Source: Deltaproteobacteria bacterium
GTDB taxonomy: Bacteria; Myxococcota; Myxococcia; Myxococcales; Myxococcaceae
Assembly: GCA_016875515.1 (NCBI GenBank)
Contig: VGRA01000115.1
Coordinates: 1 to 7,491 of the forward strand
Length of the DNA stretch: 7,491 nucleotides
Direction of reading: 5' to 3'
Shown here: positions 1-6,594 of the stretch, piece by piece
Layout: every line of letters starts with the position of its first letter
Position numbering within the stretch: position 1 is the stretch's first letter
Notes under the pieces: generated by a model
Database searches by the model: none
Seen by the model: the letters and a program-made list of their open reading frames with translations, nothing else
What the model was told of the DNA's origin: nothing
Made by a program: the position numbers and the translations under genes

Positions 1-2841
1 CACCCGGCGACCACCGTGGATGCGCAGACCGGCGTCCCGTCCGGCCTCTGTGCGCTGCCCTACGCGGTGCGAAACCTGGAGGACCCGGCCAACCCGGCCA
101 GCAGGGATCTCGGGCCCCGGCAGGTCGTCTACCACCTCAACGAGACCTTCCCCGCGGACTTGAAGCCCGCGGCGGCGGAGCTGGCCCGGCAGTACGACGA
201 GCTGTTCCGCGGCATCTACCGCGGGGCCACGGGGCGGGAGTCGCCGTCCCCGCTGTTCGTCCTCTGCCCCAACAACCCGGTGGAGGGGGGAGACCCGGCG
301 GTGTGCGGCCCGGTGGGGACGAAGGCCCGCGTCGGGGACATCCGCTTCAACCTGCTCGCGTGGGTGGACCTGCCCACCTCGGCGGAGCTGCTCGGCTACG
401 GCCCCACCAGCAACGATCCGGAGACGGGCGAGGTCATCAGCGCCTCCGCGCTCGTCTACGGCGCCTCCATCGATACCTACGCCGCGTGGGCCCGGGACCT
501 GGTGCGCGTGGTCAACGGCGAGCTGTCCCTGCCGGACGCCGCGGCGGGGACGGACGTGGCCGCGTGGGTCTCCGCGCGCCCCTATGGCACGCGCAAGCAG
601 GCCATGACGCAGGAGGAGGTGGACGGCGCGGCCTCCGCCATGGACACCTCGTGGATGCAGGGGCTCCCGCGCCTGCCCGCGGTGCGCAAGGGGAACGCCT
701 CGGCCCTGCGGGCCATGCGCGGCGAGCGGCACTCGGCGCTCGCGCAGTCACCGCAGCTGCGCGCGGAGAGGGGCCACGCCGCCCGCCGCCTGCAGGCGCT
801 GGAGCAGAGCGCGCTGCTGCCCTCGCTGGTGAACGACGAGGTGCTCATGGCGCAGGGGATGGACCCGCGCAGCCCGGTCCCGGCAGGCGCGCTGGCGGCG
901 CTCAAGCCGCTGCAGCGGCTCGGCCCGGAGCGGTCCAGGCTGGCGGCCCGGCAGCGGGCGCGCCTGGGGGCGCACGCGGTGGACCTCAACGCCTCGCTGG
1001 ACGACAGCGTCATCGGCTTTGCGCTGGCGCAGCAGGGGGTGGACCCGCAGGTGGTGTGGCGGCGGATCCGCGAGCTCGTCTTCCTGTCCACCGCGCTGCA
1101 CGAGGTGGGGCACACGCTGGGGCTGCGGCACAACTTCGCCGCCAGCTACGATCCGCTGAACTACCCGAAGACGTACTGGGACCTGCGCACCGCCAACGGG
1201 ACGAAGCAGCCGCGGCCGCGACACGTGGACCCGGAGACGCAGGCGGAGCGCGAAGGGGTGGTGCTCGCGGGCGGGCTGCGCGCCGGCATCTCCGAGTTCA
1301 TGCAGTCCTCCGTCATGGACTACGGCGCGGGCTTCAACACGGACATCCACGGGCTGGGCAAGTACGACCGCGCGGCCATCAAGTTCGGCTACGGCGACCT
1401 GGTGGAGACCTTCACGGACGTGCGGGACGGGTACCTGATGGGGGCGCTGCAGGCCACCGCCACCTACGGCTCCACGCTGCCGCTGCTCGTCAGCTGCGAC
1501 GGCAACGACTACGTCTCGGTGCACTACACGAAGCTGCCCCAGCTGGTGGACCCGGAGGCGCGCGTGGACGTGCCGCGGACGCAGGTGGAGCGGCGCATCC
1601 TGCGCCCGGACTGCGCCTACCCGGACACGGTGGAGGTGGACGGGGCGGGGCGGCTGGTGGTGCCGTACCAGTTCTGCTCGGACGAGTTCGACGGCGCGAG
1701 CCCCGCCTGCGCCTCGTTCGACCACGGCGCGGACGTGTACGAGGTGGCCCACGCGGCCATGGACCGCTACCGCGGCCACTACGTCTTCGAGGCCTTCAAG
1801 CGGGACCGGCTGGGGTTCAACCCCGAGGGGTACACGGACCGGCTGTACTGGAGGTACTTCGAGCCGCTGCGCGGGCTCATGCAGGCCTACGCGCTGGAGC
1901 GGGCGGGCCTCTCGGACGCGCTCCCGGACGACGGCACGCCCGGCAACTTCTGGCGCTCGGCGGACGGGTGGGGGGCGTGGACGGTGGCCACCACGGACAC
2001 CTTCAACTTCTTCGGCGAGGTGCTGATGACGCCGGAGCCCGGGCCGTACCAGCGGTACGCGGGGGTGGACGGGCGAGAGGCCTGGTACCTGGATCCCTAT
2101 TCGCTGGACGCCCCCGGCTTCACGCTCCCGCTGGGCGTGGGGCGGACGTTCGCCACCGAGTGGGAGTTCGACTCGGGCTACTTCTGGTACGACCGCATCC
2201 GCGTGGTGGGCAGCTTCCTGGACAAGGTGGCCGCCATCTCCGAGCTGACGGACCCGGAGACCTTCTTCGTGGGCAAGGACGTCTCCTCGGACGTCCGGCA
2301 ATTCTCCATCAACTACTCCCGGCTCTACCCGCGGCAGGTGACGGACACCTTCGCGGCGCTGATGACGGACCGGTGGGACCGGGTGGCCCCGGTGTGGAGC
2401 GGGGGACGGCTGCAGCACCGCCCCATCAGCGGCACCATCACCATCCCGGGCGGGGGCGTGGCGCCGGTGGACCCGCAGGTGGGCTTCACGGTGCAGCTGT
2501 ACCTCGGCGCCCTCGGCCACGCCTACATCCCGGGTGGCTGGGAAGGCGCCTTCACGGACAGCGCCCGGCTGTGGCTGGACGGCAGCGACGGCGCGCTCAC
2601 CCCGGCGCTGCCCACGGTGTCCTTCGAAGATCCGGTCAGCGGCAAGACGTACGTGGCCGTGTCCTACAAGAGCGGCATCCTGGAAACGGGCATTGCGGCG
2701 CGCATGGTGTCCCGCGCCAACGAGCTGAAGGGGCTGCTGGACCCGGCAGACCCCTCCACTCCGGCGGCGCTCCGCGCCTACGTGCAGCTGATGGAGGCCA
2801 TGCGAAGCCTCTCGGAGCTCTACAAGAACCCGGCGTATTGA
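1..2841 (+). CDS. Zinc-dependent metalloprotease, metzincin type (5'-truncated by window)
   Basis: A large, probably exported, zinc peptidase. The frame is open to base 1; the first in-frame start is a GTG at 16, but five codons precede it and no signal peptide follows, so the true N terminus lies upstream. Numbering from that GTG (941 residues), HEVGHTLGLRH at 362-372 is the metzincin HExxHxxGxxH site: three zinc-binding His and the catalytic Glu363. SSVMDYG follows, with Met434 as the likely Met-turn. Cysteines at 84 and 97 and several more around 490-570 would suit disulphides outside the cytoplasm. Residues about 195-330 form an Arg/Ala/Leu-rich, probably helical stretch before the catalytic helix. 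Overall it resembles the long bacterial zinc-dependent metalloproteases annotated with DUF5117/DUF4953-type domains (family recalled, not searched). The substrate is unknown. The next gene starts 19 bp downstream with no terminator-like hairpin between. Confidence 0.9.
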   Translation, partial: HPATTVDAQTGVPSGLCALPYAVRNLEDPANPASRDLGPRQVVYHLNETFPADLKPAAAELARQYDELFRGIYRGATGRESPSPLFVLCPNNPVEGGDPAVCGPVGTKARVGDIRFNLLAWVDLPTSAELLGYGPTSNDPETGEVISASALVYGASIDTYAAWARDLVRVVNGELSLPDAAAGTDVAAWVSARPYGTRKQAMTQEEVDGAASAMDTSWMQGLPRLPAVRKGNASALRAMRGERHSALAQSPQLRAERGHAARRLQALEQSALLPSLVNDEVLMAQGMDPRSPVPAGALAALKPLQRLGPERSRLAARQRARLGAHAVDLNASLDDSVIGFALAQQGVDPQVVWRRIRELVFLSTALHEVGHTLGLRHNFAASYDPLNYPKTYWDLRTANGTKQPRPRHVDPETQAEREGVVLAGGLRAGISEFMQSSVMDYGAGFNTDIHGLGKYDRAAIKFGYGDLVETFTDVRDGYLMGALQATATYGSTLPLLVSCDGNDYVSVHYTKLPQLVDPEARVDVPRTQVERRILRPDCAYPDTVEVDGAGRLVVPYQFCSDEFDGASPACASFDHGADVYEVAHAAMDRYRGHYVFEAFKRDRLGFNPEGYTDRLYWRYFEPLRGLMQAYALERAGLSDALPDDGTPGNFWRSADGWGAWTVATTDTFNFFGEVLMTPEPGPYQRYAGVDGREAWYLDPYSLDAPGFTLPLGVGRTFATEWEFDSGYFWYDRIRVVGSFLDKVAAISELTDPETFFVGKDVSSDVRQFSINYSRLYPRQVTDTFAALMTDRWDRVAPVWSGGRLQHRPISGTITIPGGGVAPVDPQVGFTVQLYLGALGHAYIPGGWEGAFTDSARLWLDGSDGALTPALPTVSFEDPVSGKTYVAVSYKSGILETGIAARMVSRANELKGLLDPADPSTPAALRAYVQLMEAMRSLSELYKNPAY

Positions 2842-2860
2842 GTCAGAGTCTCCACCCGCC

Positions 2861-3733
2861 ATGAGCTCTCCCAAGGCCGTCCTGACCTGCGCGCTGACTG
2901 GCGTGCTGACCGATCCCGCGCAGCACCACGTCCCCGTCACGCCGGAGGAGATGGCGCGCGAGGCCCGCCGGGCGCGGGATGCGGGGGCCTCCATCGTCCA
3001 CGTGCACCTGCGCAACCAGGAGCCGGGGCTGGGGCGGCTGCCGTCCTGGGACCCGGGCGTGGCAGACGCGGTTTGCGGGGCCATCCGGGCGGAGGTGCCG
3101 GGCCTCCTCATCAACCTCACCACCGGTGTCATTGGCCCGGACCTCAGCGGACCGGTGGCGTGCCTGGAGCGGGTGAAGCCGGAACTGGCCGCGCTGAACG
3201 CGGGCTCGCTCAACTACCTGAAGCTGCGCAGCAACAACGACTGGGCGTGGCCCCCCATGCTGTTCGACAACCCGGTGGAGAAGGTGGAGGCGTTCGCCGA
3301 GGTGATGCGGCGGCTGTCCATCGTCCCCGAGTGCGAGTGCTTCGACACCGGCATCCTGCGCAGCGTGGCGCTGTACGCCCGGCGGGGCATGGTGCCCAAC
3401 CCGCCGCACGTCTCGCTGGTGATGGGGGTGGAGTCCGGGATGCCGGCGAAGGCCGAGTGGCTGCCGCTGCTCAAGCAGGAGATGCTGCCCGGGACCCACT
3501 TCCAGGTGATTGGCATTGGGCGCGAGGAGGTGTGGAAGCTGCATCGCGCGTGCGCCGAGCAGGGCGGGGACCTGCGCACCGGCCTGGAAGACACCTTCTA
3601 CCTGCCGGACGGCACCAAGGCGACGAGCAACGGGCAGCTCATCGAGGCGCTCGCCCGGGTGGCGCGTGACGCCGGCCGCGAGGTGGCCACGCCCGCCGAG
3701 GCGCGTGCCATCCTGGGCGTGAGGGCCGCGTGA
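2861..3733 (+). CDS. BKACE family (DUF849) beta-keto acid cleavage enzyme
   Basis: A 290-residue protein of the 3-keto-5-aminohexanoate cleavage (Kce/BKACE) family. These are zinc-dependent TIM-barrel enzymes that react a beta-keto acid with acetyl-CoA to give acetoacetate and a new acyl-CoA. The sequence shows the N-terminal TG plus PVTPEEMA block (residues 13-32), HVHLR with the zinc ligands His47 and His49, NLTTG at 85-89, NAGSLNYLK at 113-121, ECECFDTG at 157-164, and RTGLEDTFYLPDG at 239-251, which supplies the third zinc ligand Glu243 with Arg239 and Asp244 nearby. Length is normal and the key residues are intact, so it is probably active. The RNQEPGLG loop after HVHLR and the WAWPPMLFDNPVEKV segment mark a well-conserved subgroup whose substrate I cannot name. 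The start is ATG 2861; no clear Shine-Dalgarno sequence precedes it. Its TGA overlaps the GTG of the next gene. Confidence 0.92.
   Translation: MSSPKAVLTCALTGVLTDPAQHHVPVTPEEMAREARRARDAGASIVHVHLRNQEPGLGRLPSWDPGVADAVCGAIRAEVPGLLINLTTGVIGPDLSGPVACLERVKPELAALNAGSLNYLKLRSNNDWAWPPMLFDNPVEKVEAFAEVMRRLSIVPECECFDTGILRSVALYARRGMVPNPPHVSLVMGVESGMPAKAEWLPLLKQEMLPGTHFQVIGIGREEVWKLHRACAEQGGDLRTGLEDTFYLPDGTKATSNGQLIEALARVARDAGREVATPAEARAILGVRAA
3721..3725 (+). promoter_or_regulatory. Possible ribosome binding site for the DUF1016 gene
   Basis: GAGGG lies four bases before GTG 3730, inside the last codons of BKACE. It modestly supports the overlapping GTG as the start of the DUF1016 gene. The spacing is rather short, and such purine runs are common in this DNA. 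Confidence 0.35.
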
Positions 3734-4866
3734 GCAGGAGGCCGTTGGCGGCGTCTGCCGGGCTCACGCCGTTGGTGGAGCGTGTCGTCAGCCACATTGA
3801 GGAGGCGAGGTCCCGGGTTGTCCGCTCCGTCAACACCTCGATGGTGATGGCGTCCGGGCACATTGGCCGGGAGATCGTCGAGTTTGTCCAGAGGGGTTCT
3901 CGCCGCGCCGAGTACGGGGATCAGGTCCTGGAGGCCCTGTCTCGTCAGCTCCAATCGCGGGTGGGGCGTGGGGACTCGGTCACGAACCTCAGGTACCGCC
4001 GCCTGTTTTACCTCCGCTACCGGGACCGTGTACCCCAGTTTCATCACGAACGACGTGATGAATCCCCTGGCGGCTTCTCTTCTCGGCTCTCGTGGACGCA
4101 TTACCGGACGTTGACCCGGGTGGAGGACCCACAGGCGCGCAATTTCTACGAAAGGGAGGCTGCGAGCGAGCAGTGGTCCGTGCCTCACCTCGAACGGCAG
4201 ATCAGCACGCAGCTGCACCTGCAACTGCTCAAGAGCCGAAACAACCAAGGGGTGCGCGAGCTGGCGCGGAAGGGTCAGGTCGTCGAACGGCCGATGGATC
4301 TGATCAAGTCGCCCGTGGTGCTTGATTTCCTCGACCTGCCGGACCGACCGCAGTGGCGGGAGTCCGATCTCGAGGGTGCCGTCATTGGCAAACTCTCCCA
4401 TTTCCCCCTGGAGCCCGGTAAGGGGTTCGCGTTCGTCGCGCGGCAGAAGCGCCTCTCCTTCGAGGAGGACGCGTTCTTCATCGGCCTCGTCTCCTACAAC
4501 GCCATACTCAAGCGCCTCCTGCTGGTGGACCTCAAGCTGGGCAAGCTCACCCACCAGGACTTCGGCCAGATGGACAGCTGCGTCCGGCTCTTCGATGCGC
4601 AGGGACGGACCGCGGGCGACGGTCCAACCCTCGGGCTCATCCTGTGCGCAGAGAAAAACGAGACGTTGGCCAGGTACTCCGTGCTCCACGAACACGAACG
4701 GCTGTTTGCGGCGAAGTACGTGACCTATTTGCCTACCGTCGAGGGACTCGAGCGGGAACTCCCCCGCGACCGGCAAATTGCCGAGGACGTGGTTGACGCC
4801 CGGCCCCCGCGCCGGAGGTCCCGGGCGAGGCCGGTGGGGCGAGGTTCGAAAGGGCGGAGACGGTGA
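3730..4866 (+). CDS. DUF1016/YhcG-family PD-(D/E)XK nuclease-fold protein, possibly inactive
   Basis: A 378-residue protein with the two-part YhcG architecture. The DUF1016_N region spans about residues 14-165 (an aR..V..VN helix, IGREI at 45-49, LSW.HY at 120-125, FYEREA at 139-144, WSVPHLERQI at 149-158). The C-terminal nuclease domain spans about 195-345 (SDLE with Glu215, GKGFAFVARQKR at 230-241, VDLKLGKLTHQDFGQM at 266-281, LGLILCAEKNE at 301-311). Relatives occur in restriction, mobile and defence-related settings. Several usually conserved positions differ: YWxIG is SGHIG (42-46), FLLELGKGF is FPLEPGKGF (225-233), and iDLvFYN is IGLVSYN (251-257), which replaces the expected catalytic Asp with Gly252. 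The frame is nonetheless intact. Third positions are far less GC-rich than in both neighbours (9 of 20 G/C in codons 4021-4080), pointing to acquisition. It ends in an Arg-rich tail (361-378). The start GTG overlaps the BKACE stop; a later start near 3775 is possible. Confidence 0.88.
   Translation: MSRRPLAASAGLTPLVERVVSHIEEARSRVVRSVNTSMVMASGHIGREIVEFVQRGSRRAEYGDQVLEALSRQLQSRVGRGDSVTNLRYRRLFYLRYRDRVPQFHHERRDESPGGFSSRLSWTHYRTLTRVEDPQARNFYEREAASEQWSVPHLERQISTQLHLQLLKSRNNQGVRELARKGQVVERPMDLIKSPVVLDFLDLPDRPQWRESDLEGAVIGKLSHFPLEPGKGFAFVARQKRLSFEEDAFFIGLVSYNAILKRLLLVDLKLGKLTHQDFGQMDSCVRLFDAQGRTAGDGPTLGLILCAEKNETLARYSVLHEHERLFAAKYVTYLPTVEGLERELPRDRQIAEDVVDARPPRRRSRARPVGRGSKGRRR
4040..4062. repeat. 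Perfect 9-bp inverted repeat inside the DUF1016 gene
   Basis: TTCATCACG at 4040-4048 and its exact reverse complement CGTGATGAA at 4054-4062 are separated by AACGA, giving a possible 9-bp stem with a 5-base loop. It falls in the most AT-rich part of the gene and encodes the FHHERRDE segment between the conserved N-terminal helices and the LSWTHY motif. No T-run follows, so it is not a standard intrinsic terminator. It could be a protein-binding palindrome, an mRNA hairpin or chance. Confidence 0.6.
4856..4859 (+). promoter_or_regulatory. Possible ribosome binding site deciding the PLP-enzyme start
   Basis: GGAG within the last DUF1016 codons lies three bases before GTG 4863. The alternative ATG at 4881 has no purine-rich block in front of it, so this site favours the overlapping GTG. 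The short spacing keeps confidence moderate. Confidence 0.4.
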
Positions 4867-6029
4867 ACTCTTCACACCCCATGGGCCCGCTCAAGGCCCA
4901 CTTCCAGAAGTTCCTGCAGGCAGAGCCCGGGCGGCTGCACTTCGCCGCGCACAGCCACCACCCGTGGCCGGACGTGACGGAAGCCGCCCACGCCCAGGCC
5001 TGGAAGGACGCCGCGCAGTACGCGGACGAGAAGTGGGACGTGGTGTTCGACGAGGTGTGGCCCGAGGCCCAGCACCACGTGGCCTCCGAGCTGGGGCTGC
5101 CGGACGCGGGCACCGTCACCTTCGCCCCCAACACGCACGCCTTCGTGCTGCGGCTGCTCTCCTGCCTGGGCCCGAGGCCCCGGGTGCTGACCACGGACTC
5201 GGAGTTCCACTCCTTCGAGCGGCAGCTGCGGCGTCTGGAGGAGGCGGGCGCCGTGGAGGCGGTGCGCGTGCCGGCCGAGCCGTTCCACACGTTTCCGGAC
5301 CGGCTGGTGGAGGCCTCGCGCGCCCGGCGGTTCGACCTGGTCTTCTTCAGCCAGGTCTTCTTCAACTCGGGGGCGGTGGTGGGGGATCTCACGTCCCTCG
5401 TGAACGCCCTGCCCGAGGGGCCGCTCGTGGCGGTGGACGGGTACCACGGGTTCCTCGCGGTGCCCACGGACCTCTCCCCCCTCCACGCAAGGACGTTCTA
5501 CCTGGGCGGCGGCTACAAGTACGCCATGGCCGGGGAGAACGCCTGCTTCCTGCACGTGCCATCCGGGGCGCCGGCGCGGCCGGTGGACACCGGCTGGTTC
5601 GCGGCGTTCGGCGCGCTGGAGGCGCCGCGGGGCGGGGAGGTGGCGTACGGGCCCGGGGGCATCCGCTTCGCCGGGGCCACGTTCGATCCCACCGGCCTGT
5701 ACCGGCTCAACGCCGTCATGCGGTGGCGCCAAAGCGTGGGGCTCACCACGGCGGAGTCCCTCGCCCACGCGCACAGGTTGCAGCGGCGTTTCCTGGGCGG
5801 GCTGGAGGGGACGGCGCTCTCGGGCGTGCCGCTGGTGGTGCCGGAGGCGGAGGGGCGCGGCCACTACCTGACGTTCCGGACGCAGAAGGCGCGTGAGTGG
5901 ACCGCGCAGCTGCGGGAGGCGCGGGTCATCACGGACGCGCGCGAGGACCGGCTGCGGTTCGGCTTCGGCGTGTACCAGGACAGCCGGGACGTGGACGCGC
6001 TCCTGGGCCGCCTCAACGCCCTGACGTGA
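4863..6029 (+). CDS. Kynureninase-like class V PLP-dependent enzyme
   Basis: A 388-residue fold-type I, class V PLP enzyme. Asp192 in VAVDGYHGF would bind the PLP ring nitrogen, with His195 three residues on as in the DxxH of kynureninases. GGGYKYAMAGENACF (215-229) carries Lys219, the expected Schiff-base lysine. APNTHAF (88-94) suits the phosphate/cofactor-contacting helix start, and the C-terminal domain ends with the small-domain strand RLRFGFGVYQDS. Known family members hydrolyse kynurenine-type amino acids or act as transaminases or desulphurases. The overall pattern is closest to kynureninase-like proteins, but the protein is somewhat shorter than classic kynureninases and I do not assign kynurenine as substrate. 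It is co-transcribed with, and translationally coupled to, the gene before it. GTG 4863 is preferred because GGAG lies just upstream; ATG 4881 is a second option. Its 3' end overlaps the convergent gene by 17 bp. Confidence 0.85.
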   Translation: MNSSHPMGPLKAHFQKFLQAEPGRLHFAAHSHHPWPDVTEAAHAQAWKDAAQYADEKWDVVFDEVWPEAQHHVASELGLPDAGTVTFAPNTHAFVLRLLSCLGPRPRVLTTDSEFHSFERQLRRLEEAGAVEAVRVPAEPFHTFPDRLVEASRARRFDLVFFSQVFFNSGAVVGDLTSLVNALPEGPLVAVDGYHGFLAVPTDLSPLHARTFYLGGGYKYAMAGENACFLHVPSGAPARPVDTGWFAAFGALEAPRGGEVAYGPGGIRFAGATFDPTGLYRLNAVMRWRQSVGLTTAESLAHAHRLQRRFLGGLEGTALSGVPLVVPEAEGRGHYLTFRTQKAREWTAQLREARVITDAREDRLRFGFGVYQDSRDVDALLGRLNALT

Positions 6030-6594
6030 GCTCGCGCAGCCGGTGCATCACGCCCGGGAGGTTGCGCTCCTGCGCGGCCTGCACCAGCCCCTGCGGCAGC
6101 CCCACCTTGGGCTGGGCGTGGAGCCGGTAACGGGCCAGGGTCCGCTGGGCGTTGCCGCGGAAGGGGACCAGCTCCCAGCTGCCCTGGTTGAAGTCGTAGT
6201 CGCCGCGCAGGAGCTTCCACTCGCGCAGCCACCGCTTGCCGGGATCCACCGTGTGGACGGCGCGGTTGATGGACGTGAGGTCCGACAGCGGGAAGGGCAT
6301 GTCCGTGGTCACCTCGCAGGTGACGGTGTTCCCCTCGCGGGAGAGTTCCTTCGAGGCGGCGATGCGGTTGAAGTGCCGCGCGTAGTGGGCGCAGTCACTG
6401 ACGATGGCCCACACCTTCTCCGGCGGGGCGTCGATGACGGCCTCCACCTGGGCGAGCGGGACGCGGGCGCCCTCCACGGGCTCGGCAGAGGCGAGTACCT
6501 CGCCGCGGTCCAGCTTGGCCTCGCGGTCCTCCGCGGCGAGCGAAGGGGAGGCAAGCAGCAGCAGGGCCGGGAGCAGGGTGGCGGGGCGGATCAC
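6013..6594 (-). CDS. Exported SRPBCC/START-like domain protein
   Basis: A 193-residue protein. Residues 1-20 look like a Sec signal peptide: MIR, a Leu/Ala-rich hydrophobic core, then SPSLA-A as the likely cleavage site, so the mature protein should be periplasmic or secreted. The remainder (about 46-190) reads as a helix-grip SRPBCC/START/polyketide-cyclase-like fold. It has VEAVIDAPPEKVWAIVSDC (the usual 'aP.e.VW.vv.D' opening), alternating strands ending in GSWELVPF, and a long amphipathic C-terminal helix QAAQERNLPGVMHRLREL. Such domains bind hydrophobic ligands; the ligand here is unknown. No enzymatic residues can be singled out. The GTG start at 6594 overlaps the stop of the upstream hydrolase gene and is preceded by a strong GGAGG, which supports this start and translational coupling. 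The 3' end runs 17 bp into the convergent PLP-enzyme gene. Confidence 0.85.
   Translation of the reverse strand: MIRPATLLPALLLLASPSLAAEDREAKLDRGEVLASAEPVEGARVPLAQVEAVIDAPPEKVWAIVSDCAHYARHFNRIAASKELSREGNTVTCEVTTDMPFPLSDLTSINRAVHTVDPGKRWLREWKLLRGDYDFNQGSWELVPFRGNAQRTLARYRLHAQPKVGLPQGLVQAAQERNLPGVMHRLRELTSGR

Noticed and set aside
1038..2482. A 17-bp exact direct repeat (GGTGGACCCGCAGGTGG) at 1038-1054 and 2466-2482
   Set aside because: Both copies encode VDPQV with the same preferred codons in the same frame of one gene; codon bias explains it better than a mobile or recombination site.
2842..2860. Possible terminator or promoter between the metalloprotease and BKACE genes
   Set aside because: The 19-bp gap holds no hairpin, T-run or recognisable promoter boxes, and no convincing Shine-Dalgarno sequence.
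748..3213. Very long minus-strand open frame (821 codons) opposite the metalloprotease gene, with similar long frames at 303-2864 plus and 3598-4875 minus
   Set aside because: These are low-complexity, Arg/Ala/Gly/His/Val-rich translations typical of antisense or shifted frames in very GC-rich DNA. They show no recognisable domain, and the opposing frames carry clear catalytic motifs.
3730..4866. A true insertion sequence or transposon carrying the DUF1016 gene
   Set aside because: No terminal inverted repeats, transposase or duplication longer than the 4-bp GTGA is visible at the borders, so only an insertion hypothesis is kept.
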